From Nonomuraea sp. MG754425 (GTDB lineage Bacteria; Actinomycetota; Actinomycetes; Streptosporangiales; Streptosporangiaceae): a stretch of DNA of 64,000 nucleotides. Below, piece by piece: positions 53,260 to 61,965 of this stretch. The notes beneath the pieces are model-generated. The model searched no databases. It worked only from the letters and a program-made list of their open reading frames with translations, and had not been told where the DNA came from. The translations under genes were made by a program, and so were the position numbers. Position 1 is the stretch's first letter; every line of letters starts with the position of its first letter. The stretch spans positions 1-64,000 of the forward strand of contig NZ_SSXE01000008.1 of assembly GCF_021699195.1 (NCBI RefSeq), written 5' to 3'.

Positions 53260-54276
53260 TCAGGCGGGTGCGGTGCTGGCGCGCATCACGAGGGTGGTCG
53301 GCAGCTCCACGCGCTCCGGCGTCTCGCCCGACAGCAGCGCGCCCAACGCCACCGAGCCCAGCTCGGGCCACGGCTGGCGGACGGTGGTCAGCGCCGGGGT
53401 GACGTGGGCGGCGGCCCACGAGTCGTCGAAGCCCACCACGCTGACGTCGTCGGGCACCCGCAGGCCGTGCTCGCCCAGGGCCTGGTAGACCCCGACGCCC
53501 ATCGCGTCGGAGCAGGTGAAGATCGCGGTCGGCCGGTGCGGGCCGGCCGTGTCCAGCAGTTCGCGGGTGGCGGTCAGCGCGCTCTCGCGCTGGAAGTAGC
53601 CACACACCTCCCATCGCGGGTCGACGGCCAGCCCCGCCGCGGCCATGGCCTGCCGGTAGCCGTTCAGCCGTTCGACCGCGCAGGGCACGCCGGGCCGGCC
53701 GGTGACGATCGCGATGCGCTCGTGGCCGAGGCCGATGAGGTGCTCGGTGGCCTCGCGGGCGCCGTCCAGGTTGTCCGCGGCCACGATCGAGACCCCGGGG
53801 GGCGGCTTACGTCGCGGGTCCACGATGACCGCGGGGATGCCGTGGTCGGTCAGCCAGGCCCGCTGGGTGGCCGTCGGCGAGGTGCGCACCAGCAGGACGC
53901 CCGCGCTGTCCCGCGCGCCGATGCGGTCCAGCCAGGCGGGCGGCGGCTGGCCGTTCTTGGTCCGGTCCACCACGGCCGAGACGATCAGGTCCACGCCGAG
54001 CCGCCAGGCCGCGTCCTCCACGCCGCCGAGGATGGCCAGCGCGTACGGCGAGTCGAGGCCCTGCAGCATGACGTCCACCATGCTGCCCCGCGTGGGACGG
54101 ACCCGCTGGCGCGGGTAGCCGCGCCGTTCCAGCACCTCGGCGACCAGGCGTCTGGTGTGCTGTGAGACGTCGGAGCGGCCGTTCAATGCTTTGGAAACGG
54201 TTGCAACCGAAACCCCGGCCTCGCGGGCGATCACCGCCAGTTTCGGCAGCGGGGAGGGGGTGTCCGAGGCCGTCAT
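53260..54276 (-). CDS. LacI-family repressor of the pectin/arabinan locus
   Basis: A 338-residue repressor. The HTH is KLAVIAREAGVSVATVSKAL followed by NGRSDVSQHTRRLVAEVLE. The ligand domain contains RPTAIFTCSDAMGVGVYQAL and VVGFDDSWAAAHVTPALTTV. It diverges from the permease-GH43-pectate lyase operon and is its probable repressor, acting at CTGCAACCGATTGCAG near the operon start. GGAG precedes ATG 54276. The codons for GVSVATVSKAL are GTT, GTT, GCA, GTT, AAA, GCA and TTG rather than the G/C-ending codons used elsewhere in the gene. They create the perfect palindrome CGGTTGCAACCG at 54198-54209, probably an internal operator. Confidence 0.93.
   Translation of the reverse strand: MTASDTPSPLPKLAVIAREAGVSVATVSKALNGRSDVSQHTRRLVAEVLERRGYPRQRVRPTRGSMVDVMLQGLDSPYALAILGGVEDAAWRLGVDLIVSAVVDRTKNGQPPPAWLDRIGARDSAGVLLVRTSPTATQRAWLTDHGIPAVIVDPRRKPPPGVSIVAADNLDGAREATEHLIGLGHERIAIVTGRPGVPCAVERLNGYRQAMAAAGLAVDPRWEVCGYFQRESALTATRELLDTAGPHRPTAIFTCSDAMGVGVYQALGEHGLRVPDDVSVVGFDDSWAAAHVTPALTTVRQPWPELGSVALGALLSGETPERVELPTTLVMRASTAPA
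54198..54209. promoter_or_regulatory. Intragenic operator-like palindrome CGGTTGCAACCG
   Basis: A perfect 12-bp LacI-operator-like palindrome inside the HTH codons of the LacI gene, about 67-78 bases past the start. Flanks extend the likeness (GTTT before and TTTCC after, on the coding strand). Local codons are A/T-ending, unlike the gene's average. It shares TGCAACCG with the operator at 54416-54431. Confidence 0.55.
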
Positions 54277-54323
54277 GTCCCCACTCTCCTCCGAAGGGAG
54301 GGCATAAGGCCAGGCCATGCCAG

Positions 54324-54342
54324 CGAAAATTTCGAAATTTCG
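54324..54342. promoter_or_regulatory. Overlapping CGAAA/TTTCG palindromes
   Basis: CGAAA-A-TTTCG (54324-54334) overlaps CGAAATTTCG (54333-54342), giving a 19-bp symmetric block in an otherwise GC-rich region about 50 bp upstream of the LacI start. Repeated CGAAA boxes are reported upstream of Streptomyces xylanase genes, and a GH43 gene is part of this locus. Candidate operator. Confidence 0.5.
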
Positions 54343-54415
54343 GCGTTTGCCCTGTTAGTGGCCTTCGTCGGGTTCCTGTGCCATTGACGTTGCGTGCGTG
54401 CTACCGCAACGTTTC

Positions 54416-54431
54416 CTGCAACCGATTGCAG
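54416..54431. promoter_or_regulatory. LacI operator CTGCAACCGATTGCAG
   Basis: A 16-bp palindrome with one mismatched pair, 30 bp before the first gene of the pectin operon. It is preceded by CGCAACGTTTCC, a likely half-site that resembles the intragenic site, and by a TTGACG hexamer at 54384. This is a classic position for LacI repression. Confidence 0.65.
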
Positions 54432-54460
54432 ACCCGGCACCACGCGAAGGAGTCCATGAC

Positions 54461-55375
54461 GTGGCCGTCGTCTCGGCGCCCCCGCCTCATCGCCGACCCC
54501 GCCGAGCAGGCGCGCTGACACCCTATTGGCTGATCGCCCCGTCGGTGGTCGCGATGCTCGGGTTCCTCGTCTACCCGATGCTCAGCGTCCTGTACTACAG
54601 CCTCCAGCACTACAACGTGACCCAGCCGTGGGACAACGGCTTCGCCGGGCTGGAGAACTTCCACCGGCTGCTGTTCGAGGACCCGATCTTCTGGCAGAGC
54701 CTCGGCTTCAGCGCCAAATGGGTGGCCGTCGAGGTCGTGCTGCAGTTCCTGCTCGGGCTGGCGCTCGCGCTGATCGTCAACGAGAGCTTCGTCGGCCGCG
54801 CCGTCTCCCGCGCCCTGGTCTTCTCGCCGTGGGCCGTCTCCGGCGTGCTCACCACCGCGATCTGGGTGCTGCTCTACAACCCGTTCACCGGCATGTCGCG
54901 CTACCTCGCCGACTTCGGCCTCATGGACTACGGGGCCGCGCCGCTGGCCAACCCCGGCACCGTGTTCTGGGCCGCGGTCGTGGCCGAGCTCTGGCGCGGG
55001 GTGCCGTTCTTCGCGATCCTGCTCCTGGCCGACCTGCAGTCGGTGTCGAAGGAGCTGTACGAGGCCGCCTCCGTGGACGGCGCGAGCCGCCTGCGCCGCT
55101 TCTTCCACATCACGCTGCCGCACCTGCGCGACGCGATCATCCTGTCCACGCTGCTGCGCTGCGTGTGGGAGTTCAACAACGTGGACCTGCTGTACACGCT
55201 GACCGGCGGCGGCCCGGCCCACCAGACCACCACGCTGCCGCTGTACGTGGCCTCGCTGGCCGCCCAGTCGCACGACTTCGGCTACGCCACCGCACTGACC
55301 ACCGTGGCGTTCCTCATCCTGACCTTCTTCTCGATCGCCTACCTGCGGCTGAGCAAGTTCGGAGCGAAGTCATGA
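54461..55375 (+). CDS. Sugar ABC transporter permease (MalF type)
   Basis: A 304-residue membrane protein and the first gene of the pectin/arabinan operon. First helix LTPYWLIAPSVVAMLGFLVY; periplasmic region SLQHYNVTQPWDNGFAGLEN; EAA loop EAASVDGASRLRRFFHITLP; last helix ALTTVAFLILTFFSIAYLRL. GAAGGAG at 54446-54452, eight bases before GTG 54461, marks the start; upstream in-frame ATGs have no ribosome site. It overlaps the partner permease gene by four bases. Confidence 0.92.
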   Translation: MAVVSAPPPHRRPRRAGALTPYWLIAPSVVAMLGFLVYPMLSVLYYSLQHYNVTQPWDNGFAGLENFHRLLFEDPIFWQSLGFSAKWVAVEVVLQFLLGLALALIVNESFVGRAVSRALVFSPWAVSGVLTTAIWVLLYNPFTGMSRYLADFGLMDYGAAPLANPGTVFWAAVVAELWRGVPFFAILLLADLQSVSKELYEAASVDGASRLRRFFHITLPHLRDAIILSTLLRCVWEFNNVDLLYTLTGGGPAHQTTTLPLYVASLAAQSHDFGYATALTTVAFLILTFFSIAYLRLSKFGAKS

Positions 55376-56244
55376 CCGTGGTGACCGAACGACCGCCGGC
55401 CCTCGCGACGCGGCCGGCCGCCACCGCGGCCCCCGGCAACCGCGTGCCGCGCTGGCAGATCTATCTCCCGCTGGCCCTGTACCTGCTGTTCACGCTGGTG
55501 CCGTTCTACTGGATGCTGGTCTTCGCCTTCCGGCCGGCCGGCTCGACGGCGATCGTCCCGTGGCCGATCACGTTCGAGCACTTCGACACGGTGTGGAACG
55601 GCATGGGGTTCGCCGTCTTCTTCCGCAACAGCCTGATGGTCGGCGTCGCCTCGCTGGTCGCCACCACGGTGGTGGCGCTGGCGGGCGGGTACGCGCTGGC
55701 CCGCTACGCCTTCCGCGGCAGGGGCGCGTTCATGATCGGGATGCTCTGCACGCAGTTCATCCCCGGCGCTCTGATGATCATCCCGCTGTTCGAGATCTTC
55801 CGCACGCTGGGCCTGACGAACTCGTTGTGGAGCCTCGTCATCGCCGAGACGGTCTTCCAGCTCCCGCTCTCGCTCATCCTGATCAGCGGCTTCATCCGCA
55901 ACATCCCGTACGAGCTGGAGCAGGCCGCCTGGGTGGACGGCTGCTCGCGGCTGCGCGGCTTCCTGGCCATCGTGCTGCCCCTGCTGCGGCCCGCGCTGGT
56001 CGCGGTCGGCTCGTTCGCCTTCATCCACAGTTGGAACAACTTCCTCTTCGCCCTCATGTTCATCAACGACCAGGAGAAATTCACCGTGCCCGTGGGCCTG
56101 GCCTACAACCTCGGCGAGAACAGCGTCGACTTCGGCGCCCTCGCCGCCGGCGGCGTCGTCGCCGCACTGCCCGTCGTGATCGTCTTCGCCTTCATCCAGC
56201 GCTACCTCGTCCAGGGGATGTCCGCCGGGGCGGTGAAGGGATGA
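55372..56244 (+). CDS. Carbohydrate ABC transporter permease (MalG type)
   Basis: A 290-residue permease. First helix IYLPLALYLLFTLVPFYWML; middle YALARYAFRGRGAFMIGMLC; EAA loop QAAWVDGCSRLRGFLAIVLP; tail FAFIQRYLVQGMSAGAVKG. It is coupled by ATGA overlaps to the MalF-type permease before it and to the GH43 gene after it. It presumably imports oligosaccharides released by the secreted pectate lyases. No ATPase is in the operon. Confidence 0.93.
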   Translation: MTVVTERPPALATRPAATAAPGNRVPRWQIYLPLALYLLFTLVPFYWMLVFAFRPAGSTAIVPWPITFEHFDTVWNGMGFAVFFRNSLMVGVASLVATTVVALAGGYALARYAFRGRGAFMIGMLCTQFIPGALMIIPLFEIFRTLGLTNSLWSLVIAETVFQLPLSLILISGFIRNIPYELEQAAWVDGCSRLRGFLAIVLPLLRPALVAVGSFAFIHSWNNFLFALMFINDQEKFTVPVGLAYNLGENSVDFGALAAGGVVAALPVVIVFAFIQRYLVQGMSAGAVKG

Positions 56245-57671
56245 GCGCGACCTACCGCAACCCGGTGCTGAACGCCGACTGGTCCGACCCCGACGTGATC
56301 CGCGTCGGCGACGACTTCTACCTGACCGTCTCCACCTTCACCAAGGTGCCGGGACTGCCGATCCTGCACTCCCGCGACCTGGTCAACTGGACGATCATCG
56401 GCCACGCGTACACCCGCGGGTACGACGACGTACGGCCCGGCTGCGGCGTGTGGGCGCCCTCGCTGCGCCACCACGACGGCCGGTTCTGGATCTTCTTCGG
56501 CGACCCGGACGTGGGCGTCTGCTGGGTGAGCGCCGCCGACCCGCGCGGCCCGTGGACCGCCCCGCACGTGGTCAAGCCGGGGCGCGGGCTCATCGACCCG
56601 TGCCCGCTGTGGGACGACGACGGGCACGCCTACCTCGTGCACGGCTGGGCCAAGAGCCGGGCCGGCGTCAACAACCGGCTCACCCTGCACCGCATGGCCC
56701 CCGACGGCAGCACGGTGCTGGACGAGGGCACGATCGTCATCGACGCCGACCTGCTGCCGGGCTACCGGACGCTGGAAGGGCCCAAGCTGTACCGGCACGA
56801 CGGGGCGTACTGGATCTTCGCGCCGGCCGGGGGCGTCGAGCAGGGCTGGCAGTCGGTGTTCCGCGCGGAGTCGATCTTCGGCCCGTACGAGGACCGCATC
56901 GTGCTGGCGCAGGGCGGCACCGGCGTCAACGGCCCGCACCAGGGCGGCTGGGTGGACACCCCGTCCGGCGCGCACTGGTTCATGCACTTCCAGGACCGCG
57001 GCCCCTACGGCCGGGTGACGCACCTGCAGCCGATGCGGTGGGAGGACGGCTGGCCGGTCATGGGCGCGGACGGCGAGCCGGTGTCCGAGGCGCCCGTCCC
57101 CGTGCCGGGGCACGAGCCGGCCGCCCCGGCGACGTCCGACGACTTCGCCGGGCCGGGGCTGGGGTTGCAGTGGAGCTGGCAGGCCAACCCGGAGCCGTCC
57201 GGGTGGGAGCTGCGTGACGGGGCGCTGCGGCTGGCCTGCGCGCCGGGGCCGGACGACCTGCGCGAGCGGCCGTCCGTGCTGGGCCAGCGGCTGCCCGGCG
57301 TCCCGTGCCTGGTCAGCGCCACGCTCACCCTGGAGGGCGAGGGCCGGGCGGGGCTGGCCGTGATCGGGGACACCGCCGCCTTCGTCGGCCTCCGGCGCGG
57401 CGCGGACGGGAAGACCGTCCTGGTCTGCGGGGAGACGGGGGCGGCGGGTGACTGGGAGCCCGTGCCGGTCGAGGAGGGCCGGGCCGTCACGATCGGCGCG
57501 CGGGTGGGCGAAGGCGCGCTGGTCACGTTCCTGGCCGACGGCCGGGAGGTCGGCGCGCCCTTCCAGGCCACGCAGGGCCGATGGGTGGGGGCCGTGCTCG
57601 GCCTCTTCGCCGCGGGGGACGGCACCGGCGAAGCGATCTTCGAGGCGTTCACCGTGGACATCGAAAGGTAG
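56241..57671 (+). CDS. Glycoside hydrolase family 43 enzyme (arabinosidase/xylosidase type)
   Basis: A 476-residue enzyme lacking a signal peptide, so probably cytoplasmic. The five-bladed propeller starts TYRNPVLNADWSDPDVIRVG, which carries the catalytic-base aspartate. GRGLIDPCPLWDDDGHAYLV has the pKa-modulating aspartate and RTLEGPKLYRHDGAYWIFAP the general-acid glutamate. QGGWVDTPSGAHWFMHFQDR follows. The C-terminal 150 residues form a second beta-sandwich domain (DFAGPGLGLQWSWQANPEPS), as in xylosidase-type GH43 members. It would trim arabinose or xylose from imported pectin side chains. Its position between permease and binding protein supports this. Confidence 0.92.
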   Translation: MSATYRNPVLNADWSDPDVIRVGDDFYLTVSTFTKVPGLPILHSRDLVNWTIIGHAYTRGYDDVRPGCGVWAPSLRHHDGRFWIFFGDPDVGVCWVSAADPRGPWTAPHVVKPGRGLIDPCPLWDDDGHAYLVHGWAKSRAGVNNRLTLHRMAPDGSTVLDEGTIVIDADLLPGYRTLEGPKLYRHDGAYWIFAPAGGVEQGWQSVFRAESIFGPYEDRIVLAQGGTGVNGPHQGGWVDTPSGAHWFMHFQDRGPYGRVTHLQPMRWEDGWPVMGADGEPVSEAPVPVPGHEPAAPATSDDFAGPGLGLQWSWQANPEPSGWELRDGALRLACAPGPDDLRERPSVLGQRLPGVPCLVSATLTLEGEGRAGLAVIGDTAAFVGLRRGADGKTVLVCGETGAAGDWEPVPVEEGRAVTIGARVGEGALVTFLADGREVGAPFQATQGRWVGAVLGLFAAGDGTGEAIFEAFTVDIER

Positions 57672-57678
57672 TGGGCAC

Positions 57679-58965
57679 ATGAGAGCACACGCGCCGCTGG
57701 CCGCCGTCGTGGCGGTGGCCGTCCTGGCCGGTTGCGGCTCCGGCACCGGCTCGGACGGCAGGACCGAGATCACCTTCTGGGACACCAACGCCGGCCCCGC
57801 GCGCACACCGGTCTGGCAGCACGCCATCGCGGAGTTCGAGAAGGCCAACCCGGCCATCAAGGTGAACTACGTGGGCGTGCCGATCGCGCAGGCCCCCCAG
57901 AAGCTCGACACGGCCATCGCCGGCGGCGGCACCCCGGACGTGGCCGACATCTCGACCTCGGGCCTCGGCACCCTCGTGGCCCAGAAGGCGCTCGAACCCG
58001 TGGACGAGCGCATCGCCGGCAACCCCGCGCTGAACGGCAAGTTCAACGAGGCACTGCTGACCACGGTCAAGAACGTCGTGCCCGACGGCAGGACGTACAT
58101 CTACCCGATCTCCACCAACGCCGGGGCGTTCTGGTACCGCAAGGACTGGTTCGCGGCGGAGGGGCTGCAGGCCCCGAAGACCTGGTCGGACTTCTTCACC
58201 GTGCTCGACAAGCTGACCAGGCCCGAGGAGAACCGCTTCGGCTTCACCATCCGCGGCGGCGCCGGCTCCATCGCGCAGATGCTGGAGGTCGTCTACGGCC
58301 AGTCGGGCGTCACCGAGTTCTTCGACGCCGCCGGCCGGGCCACGCTGAACGACCCGCGCAACGTGACGGCGCTGGAGAAGTACGCGGGGCTGTACAAGAA
58401 GAACACGCCCGAGGGCGACCTGCAGAACGACTACGTCAAGATGGTCGCCCAGTTCGACACCGCGGGCAGCATCGCCGTCATGCAGCACAACCTGGGCTCC
58501 TACCAGGACCACAAGAAGGCGCTCGGCGACGAGAAGGTGGCCTCGTTCTCCGTGCCCAAGTCCGACACCGGCCCCCAGACCGTGCTGTCGAACCCGGTCG
58601 GCGGCGTCGCGGTCTTCTCCGCCAGCGAGCAGAAGGACGCCGCGGCCAAGCTGGCCGAGTTCTTCGCCTCGAAGGACATGAGCGGGTACATCGCCGAGCA
58701 GACCGGCGTCATCCCGGCCAACATCGACGTGCCGCCGTCCGAGGCCGCGCACATCACCGAGGCGCAGCGGGTGCTGAACGACCCGGCGACCAAGGTCGTG
58801 CAGATGCCCTACCACCTGCCGGAGTTCAACCAGATCACCAAGACCTGGGCCGAGCCGCAGTTCCAGAAGGTGCTGCTGGGCCAGCTCAGCAGCAAGGACT
58901 TCCTCGACGAGTTCGCGGGCAAGCTGACCGAGGCGCAGGCCGCGTACAAGAAGCGGAACGGCTGA
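57679..58965 (+). CDS. Extracellular sugar-binding lipoprotein (family 1 SBP)
   Basis: A 428-residue binding lipoprotein. The signal and lipobox are LAAVVAVAVLAGCGSG. The mature protein begins TEITFWDTNAGPARTPVWQH and contains FEKANPAIKVNYVGVPIAQA, STNAGAFWYRKDWFAAEGLQ and AIAGGGTPDVADISTSGLGT, all typical. It belongs with the two permeases encoded four genes earlier, although binding proteins normally lead such operons. Its stop overlaps the pectate lyase start by one base (TGATG), so the two are coupled. Confidence 0.92.
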   Translation: MRAHAPLAAVVAVAVLAGCGSGTGSDGRTEITFWDTNAGPARTPVWQHAIAEFEKANPAIKVNYVGVPIAQAPQKLDTAIAGGGTPDVADISTSGLGTLVAQKALEPVDERIAGNPALNGKFNEALLTTVKNVVPDGRTYIYPISTNAGAFWYRKDWFAAEGLQAPKTWSDFFTVLDKLTRPEENRFGFTIRGGAGSIAQMLEVVYGQSGVTEFFDAAGRATLNDPRNVTALEKYAGLYKKNTPEGDLQNDYVKMVAQFDTAGSIAVMQHNLGSYQDHKKALGDEKVASFSVPKSDTGPQTVLSNPVGGVAVFSASEQKDAAAKLAEFFASKDMSGYIAEQTGVIPANIDVPPSEAAHITEAQRVLNDPATKVVQMPYHLPEFNQITKTWAEPQFQKVLLGQLSSKDFLDEFAGKLTEAQAAYKKRNG

Positions 58966-60170
58966 TGCACGCGCTCGCCGCGCTCGCCCTGGCCGCGGTC
59001 ACGGTCCTGCACCCCGCTCCCGACCTGGGCCGTCAGGTGCTCGCGCCGGACGACGGGTGGGCCGCCGCCGAGGGCGGCACCACCGGCGGGTCCGCGGCCC
59101 GCCACGCGGTCACCGTACGGACCCGCGACGAGCTGGCCGCGGCCGTCGCCGGGGACCAGCCGAAGATCGTCTACGTCGAGGGCGCCCTCGACGCGGGCTC
59201 CAGGACCTGCGCCGACTACGCCGTCCCCGAGTACGACCTGAGCAAGTACCTCGAAGCCTTCGACCCGGCCCGCTGGACGGGACCGGCCGCCGGCCCGCTC
59301 GAAGAGGCCCGCCGGGCGTCGGCCGCCAACCAGCGGCGGGACGTGCTGATCGGCATCGGCTCCAACACCACGCTCGTCGGCCGCCGCGGGGCCTCGCTCA
59401 CCGGCCTGGGCCTGGTGATCGACGACGCCGACAACGTGATCGTCAGGAACCTGGCCGTCCACGACGCCTACGACTGCTTCCCCGTGTGGAGCGGCGGCGA
59501 CTGGAAGACCGACTACGACAACCTGATGATCTCCGGATCCACTCACGTGTGGGTGGACCACGTGACGCTGACCGACGGCGACCGGCCCGACCAGGCCGAA
59601 CCCCGCTACTTCGGCAAACGTTTCCTGCACCACGACGGGCTGCTCGACATCGTCAGGGGCAGCGACCTGGTGACCGTCTCCTGGAGCGTGTTCTCCGGGC
59701 ACGACAAGTCGCTGCTGTGGGGCAACACCGACGCCCCCGACCTCGACGCGGGCAAGCTGCGCGTCACCCTGCACCACAACGAGCTGGCCGGGCTCAACCA
59801 GCGGGGACCGCGGGTGCGCCACGGCCAGGTGCACGTCTACAACAACTCGTACGTGATCCCGGCGGGCACCGACTACCAGTACTCCTGGGGTGTCGGCGTG
59901 AACTCCGCCATCTACGCGCAGCACAACACCTTCCGCGGCGCCGTCACCCCGGACCGGATCGTCTACGGCTGGGGCGGCACCGCGATCCACGAGGAGGGCA
60001 CGCTGGTGAACGGCAGGCAGGTGGACGTCCGGGCGGCGTACAACGCCGTCAAGGATCCCGATCTCGGCGGTGACGTGGGCTGGACCCCGTCCCTGCACGG
60101 GCGGGTGGACCCCGCGCGGGCCGTGCCCGCCCTGGTCAGGGCGCACGCGGGGGCCGGGAGGCTCGGATGA
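58965..60170 (+). CDS. Secreted pectate lyase, polysaccharide lyase family 1
   Basis: A 401-residue protein. The N-terminus (MHALAALALAAVTVL) is a short, weakly charged Sec-type signal. The parallel beta-helix core has the calcium motif HHDGLLDIVRGSDLVTVSWS with two aspartates, then VFSGHDKSLLWGNTD. The catalytic arginine region is LHHNELAGLNQRGPRVRHGQ, with the intact QRxPRVR pattern, followed by VHVYNNSYV. It would split polygalacturonate by beta-elimination outside the cell, giving oligomers for the operon's ABC importer. It is coupled to the binding protein upstream and to the fusion gene downstream. Confidence 0.92.
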   Translation: MHALAALALAAVTVLHPAPDLGRQVLAPDDGWAAAEGGTTGGSAARHAVTVRTRDELAAAVAGDQPKIVYVEGALDAGSRTCADYAVPEYDLSKYLEAFDPARWTGPAAGPLEEARRASAANQRRDVLIGIGSNTTLVGRRGASLTGLGLVIDDADNVIVRNLAVHDAYDCFPVWSGGDWKTDYDNLMISGSTHVWVDHVTLTDGDRPDQAEPRYFGKRFLHHDGLLDIVRGSDLVTVSWSVFSGHDKSLLWGNTDAPDLDAGKLRVTLHHNELAGLNQRGPRVRHGQVHVYNNSYVIPAGTDYQYSWGVGVNSAIYAQHNTFRGAVTPDRIVYGWGGTAIHEEGTLVNGRQVDVRAAYNAVKDPDLGGDVGWTPSLHGRVDPARAVPALVRAHAGAGRLG

Positions 60171-61957
60171 GGGCGGCGACGGTCCTGGCGCTGGCCGGAG
60201 CCCTGATCCTGGCGCCGCTCCCGGCCCAGGCGCAGGCCCAGCCGCCGGCGGCCCAGCGCGCCGACGGGTTCGCCGGGCTGGACGCGCTGGGCGTGGCCGG
60301 CACCACCGGCGGCGCGGCGGGCCCGACCGTGACCGTGGACAACCAGGCCGACCTGGAGCGGTACGCCACGGCCGCGGAGCCGTACGTGATCAAGGTCAGG
60401 GGCTCGATCGCGGTGGAGCCGTACGGCAAGGAGATCGCGGTCGCCTCCGGCAAGAGCATCGTCGGCGCGGGCGCGGGCGCGGAGATCGTGCACGGCGGCT
60501 TCTTCCTCAACGGCGTGCACAACGTGATCATCCGCAACCTGACGATCCGCGACTCGTACGTGCCCGGCGACTGGGACGGCAAGACCAAGGACTACGACGG
60601 CATCCAGATGGACGGCGCCCACCACGTCTGGATCGACCACAACCACTTCACCCGCACCGGCGACGGCCTGCTCGACATCCGCAAGGACAGCGACTACGTC
60701 ACCGTCTCCTGGAACGTCTTCAGCGACCACAACAAGGCCGTCGGCGTCGGCTGGACCCCCAACGTGGTGACGAAGGTGACCTTCCACCACAACTGGATCC
60801 GCGGCACCCACCAGCGCAACGCCAGCATCGACAACACCGAGGCCGCGCACTGGTACAACAACTTCGTCCAGGACACCGCGATGTACGGGACGATGATCCG
60901 CGGCGGCGGCCGGCTCGTGGTCGAGAACAGCTACTACCAGGGCGTGCCCGACCCGGTCGTGGCCAAGGACCCGGCCTCGCAGGTCGTGCAGCGGGGCAAC
61001 GTGCTGCGCGGGTCGCCGGGCCGCTCCGACAGCGTGGGCGAGGCGTTCGACCCGTCCGCCTACTACGCCTACGACCTCGACCCGGCCGAGCGGGTGCCCG
61101 GCATCGTCACCCGGGGCGCGGGCCCGCTCGGCGGGCAGCGTCCGGCGCCGCGCCGGATCACGGTCGCGCTCGACGGCAGCGGCGACTTCGCCAGCCTCCA
61201 GGCGGCGGTCGGCGCGGCCCCGCCCGGTGCGGTGATCACCGTCGCGCCGGGCGTCTACCGCGAGATGCCGCGGGTCTGGGCGGGCCGCACCGACCTGACG
61301 ATCAGGGGCGCGACCGGCGACCCGGCGGACGTGGTCGTCACCTACGACCTGTCGGCCGACGCCGCGAAGTTCTACGGCGGCACGTGGGGCACCGCGCAGA
61401 GCGCCACCCTCGCCGTGCTCGCCGACGGCGTCACGGTCGAGGACATCACGCTGCAGAACGCCGCCGACGAGGCGGTCAGCCCGGGACCCGCGCCCGCCGT
61501 GCGGACCGGCGGCGACCGGACCGCCTTCGAGGGCACGCGCTTCCTCGGCGACGGCGGCGTCTACCAGGCCGACGGCCGCCGCGCCTACCTGCGCGGCTGT
61601 TACGTGGAGGGCGACGCGGACCTCGTGCGCTCCACGGGCGTGACCGTCCTGGACGGCTGCACGCTCAGGTCGGCCGGGCCCGGCAACGTGCTGGCCGGCG
61701 GCACCGTCCTGGTCACCGGCGGCCGGCTGGAGGGCGACACGGCCCGGTCGGTCACGCTCGGGAGCTCCGGCGCGGCCGTGGTCCGGGACTCGTGGCTGGG
61801 TGCCCACGTCAAGGACGACCCGTGGGGCGAGGGCCGCTTCGCCGAGTACCGCAACACGGGGCCGGGCGCGGCCGTCACGGAGCTGCGCCCGCAGCTCACC
61901 GACGCCCAGGCCGCCCGCCACACGGCCGAGCGCTACCTCGCGGGCTGGCGTCCGTAA
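60167..61957 (+). CDS. Pectate lyase (PL1) fused to a degenerate pectinesterase (CE8) domain
   Basis: A 596-residue secreted protein (signal to about residue 25, cut near PAQAQA). The N-terminal PL1 domain has DGLLDIRKDSDYVTVSWNVF (calcium aspartates D166 and D170) and HQRNASID. The catalytic-type arginine R217 is kept, but the second conserved arginine of QRxPRVR is replaced by D222. The C-terminal domain begins TVALDGSGDFASLQAAVGAA and keeps the pectinesterase beta-helix pattern, but its active site is lost: the usual GQDTLY reads GDGGVY (461-466), only the aspartate of DFIFG remains (DLVRST, D485), and LGRPW reads LGSSG (531-535). It probably binds pectin rather than de-esterifying it. It ends the operon, with a strong terminator. 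Confidence 0.93.
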   Translation: MRAATVLALAGALILAPLPAQAQAQPPAAQRADGFAGLDALGVAGTTGGAAGPTVTVDNQADLERYATAAEPYVIKVRGSIAVEPYGKEIAVASGKSIVGAGAGAEIVHGGFFLNGVHNVIIRNLTIRDSYVPGDWDGKTKDYDGIQMDGAHHVWIDHNHFTRTGDGLLDIRKDSDYVTVSWNVFSDHNKAVGVGWTPNVVTKVTFHHNWIRGTHQRNASIDNTEAAHWYNNFVQDTAMYGTMIRGGGRLVVENSYYQGVPDPVVAKDPASQVVQRGNVLRGSPGRSDSVGEAFDPSAYYAYDLDPAERVPGIVTRGAGPLGGQRPAPRRITVALDGSGDFASLQAAVGAAPPGAVITVAPGVYREMPRVWAGRTDLTIRGATGDPADVVVTYDLSADAAKFYGGTWGTAQSATLAVLADGVTVEDITLQNAADEAVSPGPAPAVRTGGDRTAFEGTRFLGDGGVYQADGRRAYLRGCYVEGDADLVRSTGVTVLDGCTLRSAGPGNVLAGGTVLVTGGRLEGDTARSVTLGSSGAAVVRDSWLGAHVKDDPWGEGRFAEYRNTGPGAAVTELRPQLTDAQAARHTAERYLAGWRP

Positions 61958-61965
61958 CGACACCT

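Noticed and set aside
54384..54412. Full sigma-70 promoter ahead of the pectin operon
   Set aside because: TTGACG is present, but no acceptable -10 box occurs at 16-19 bases, so only the operator is reported.
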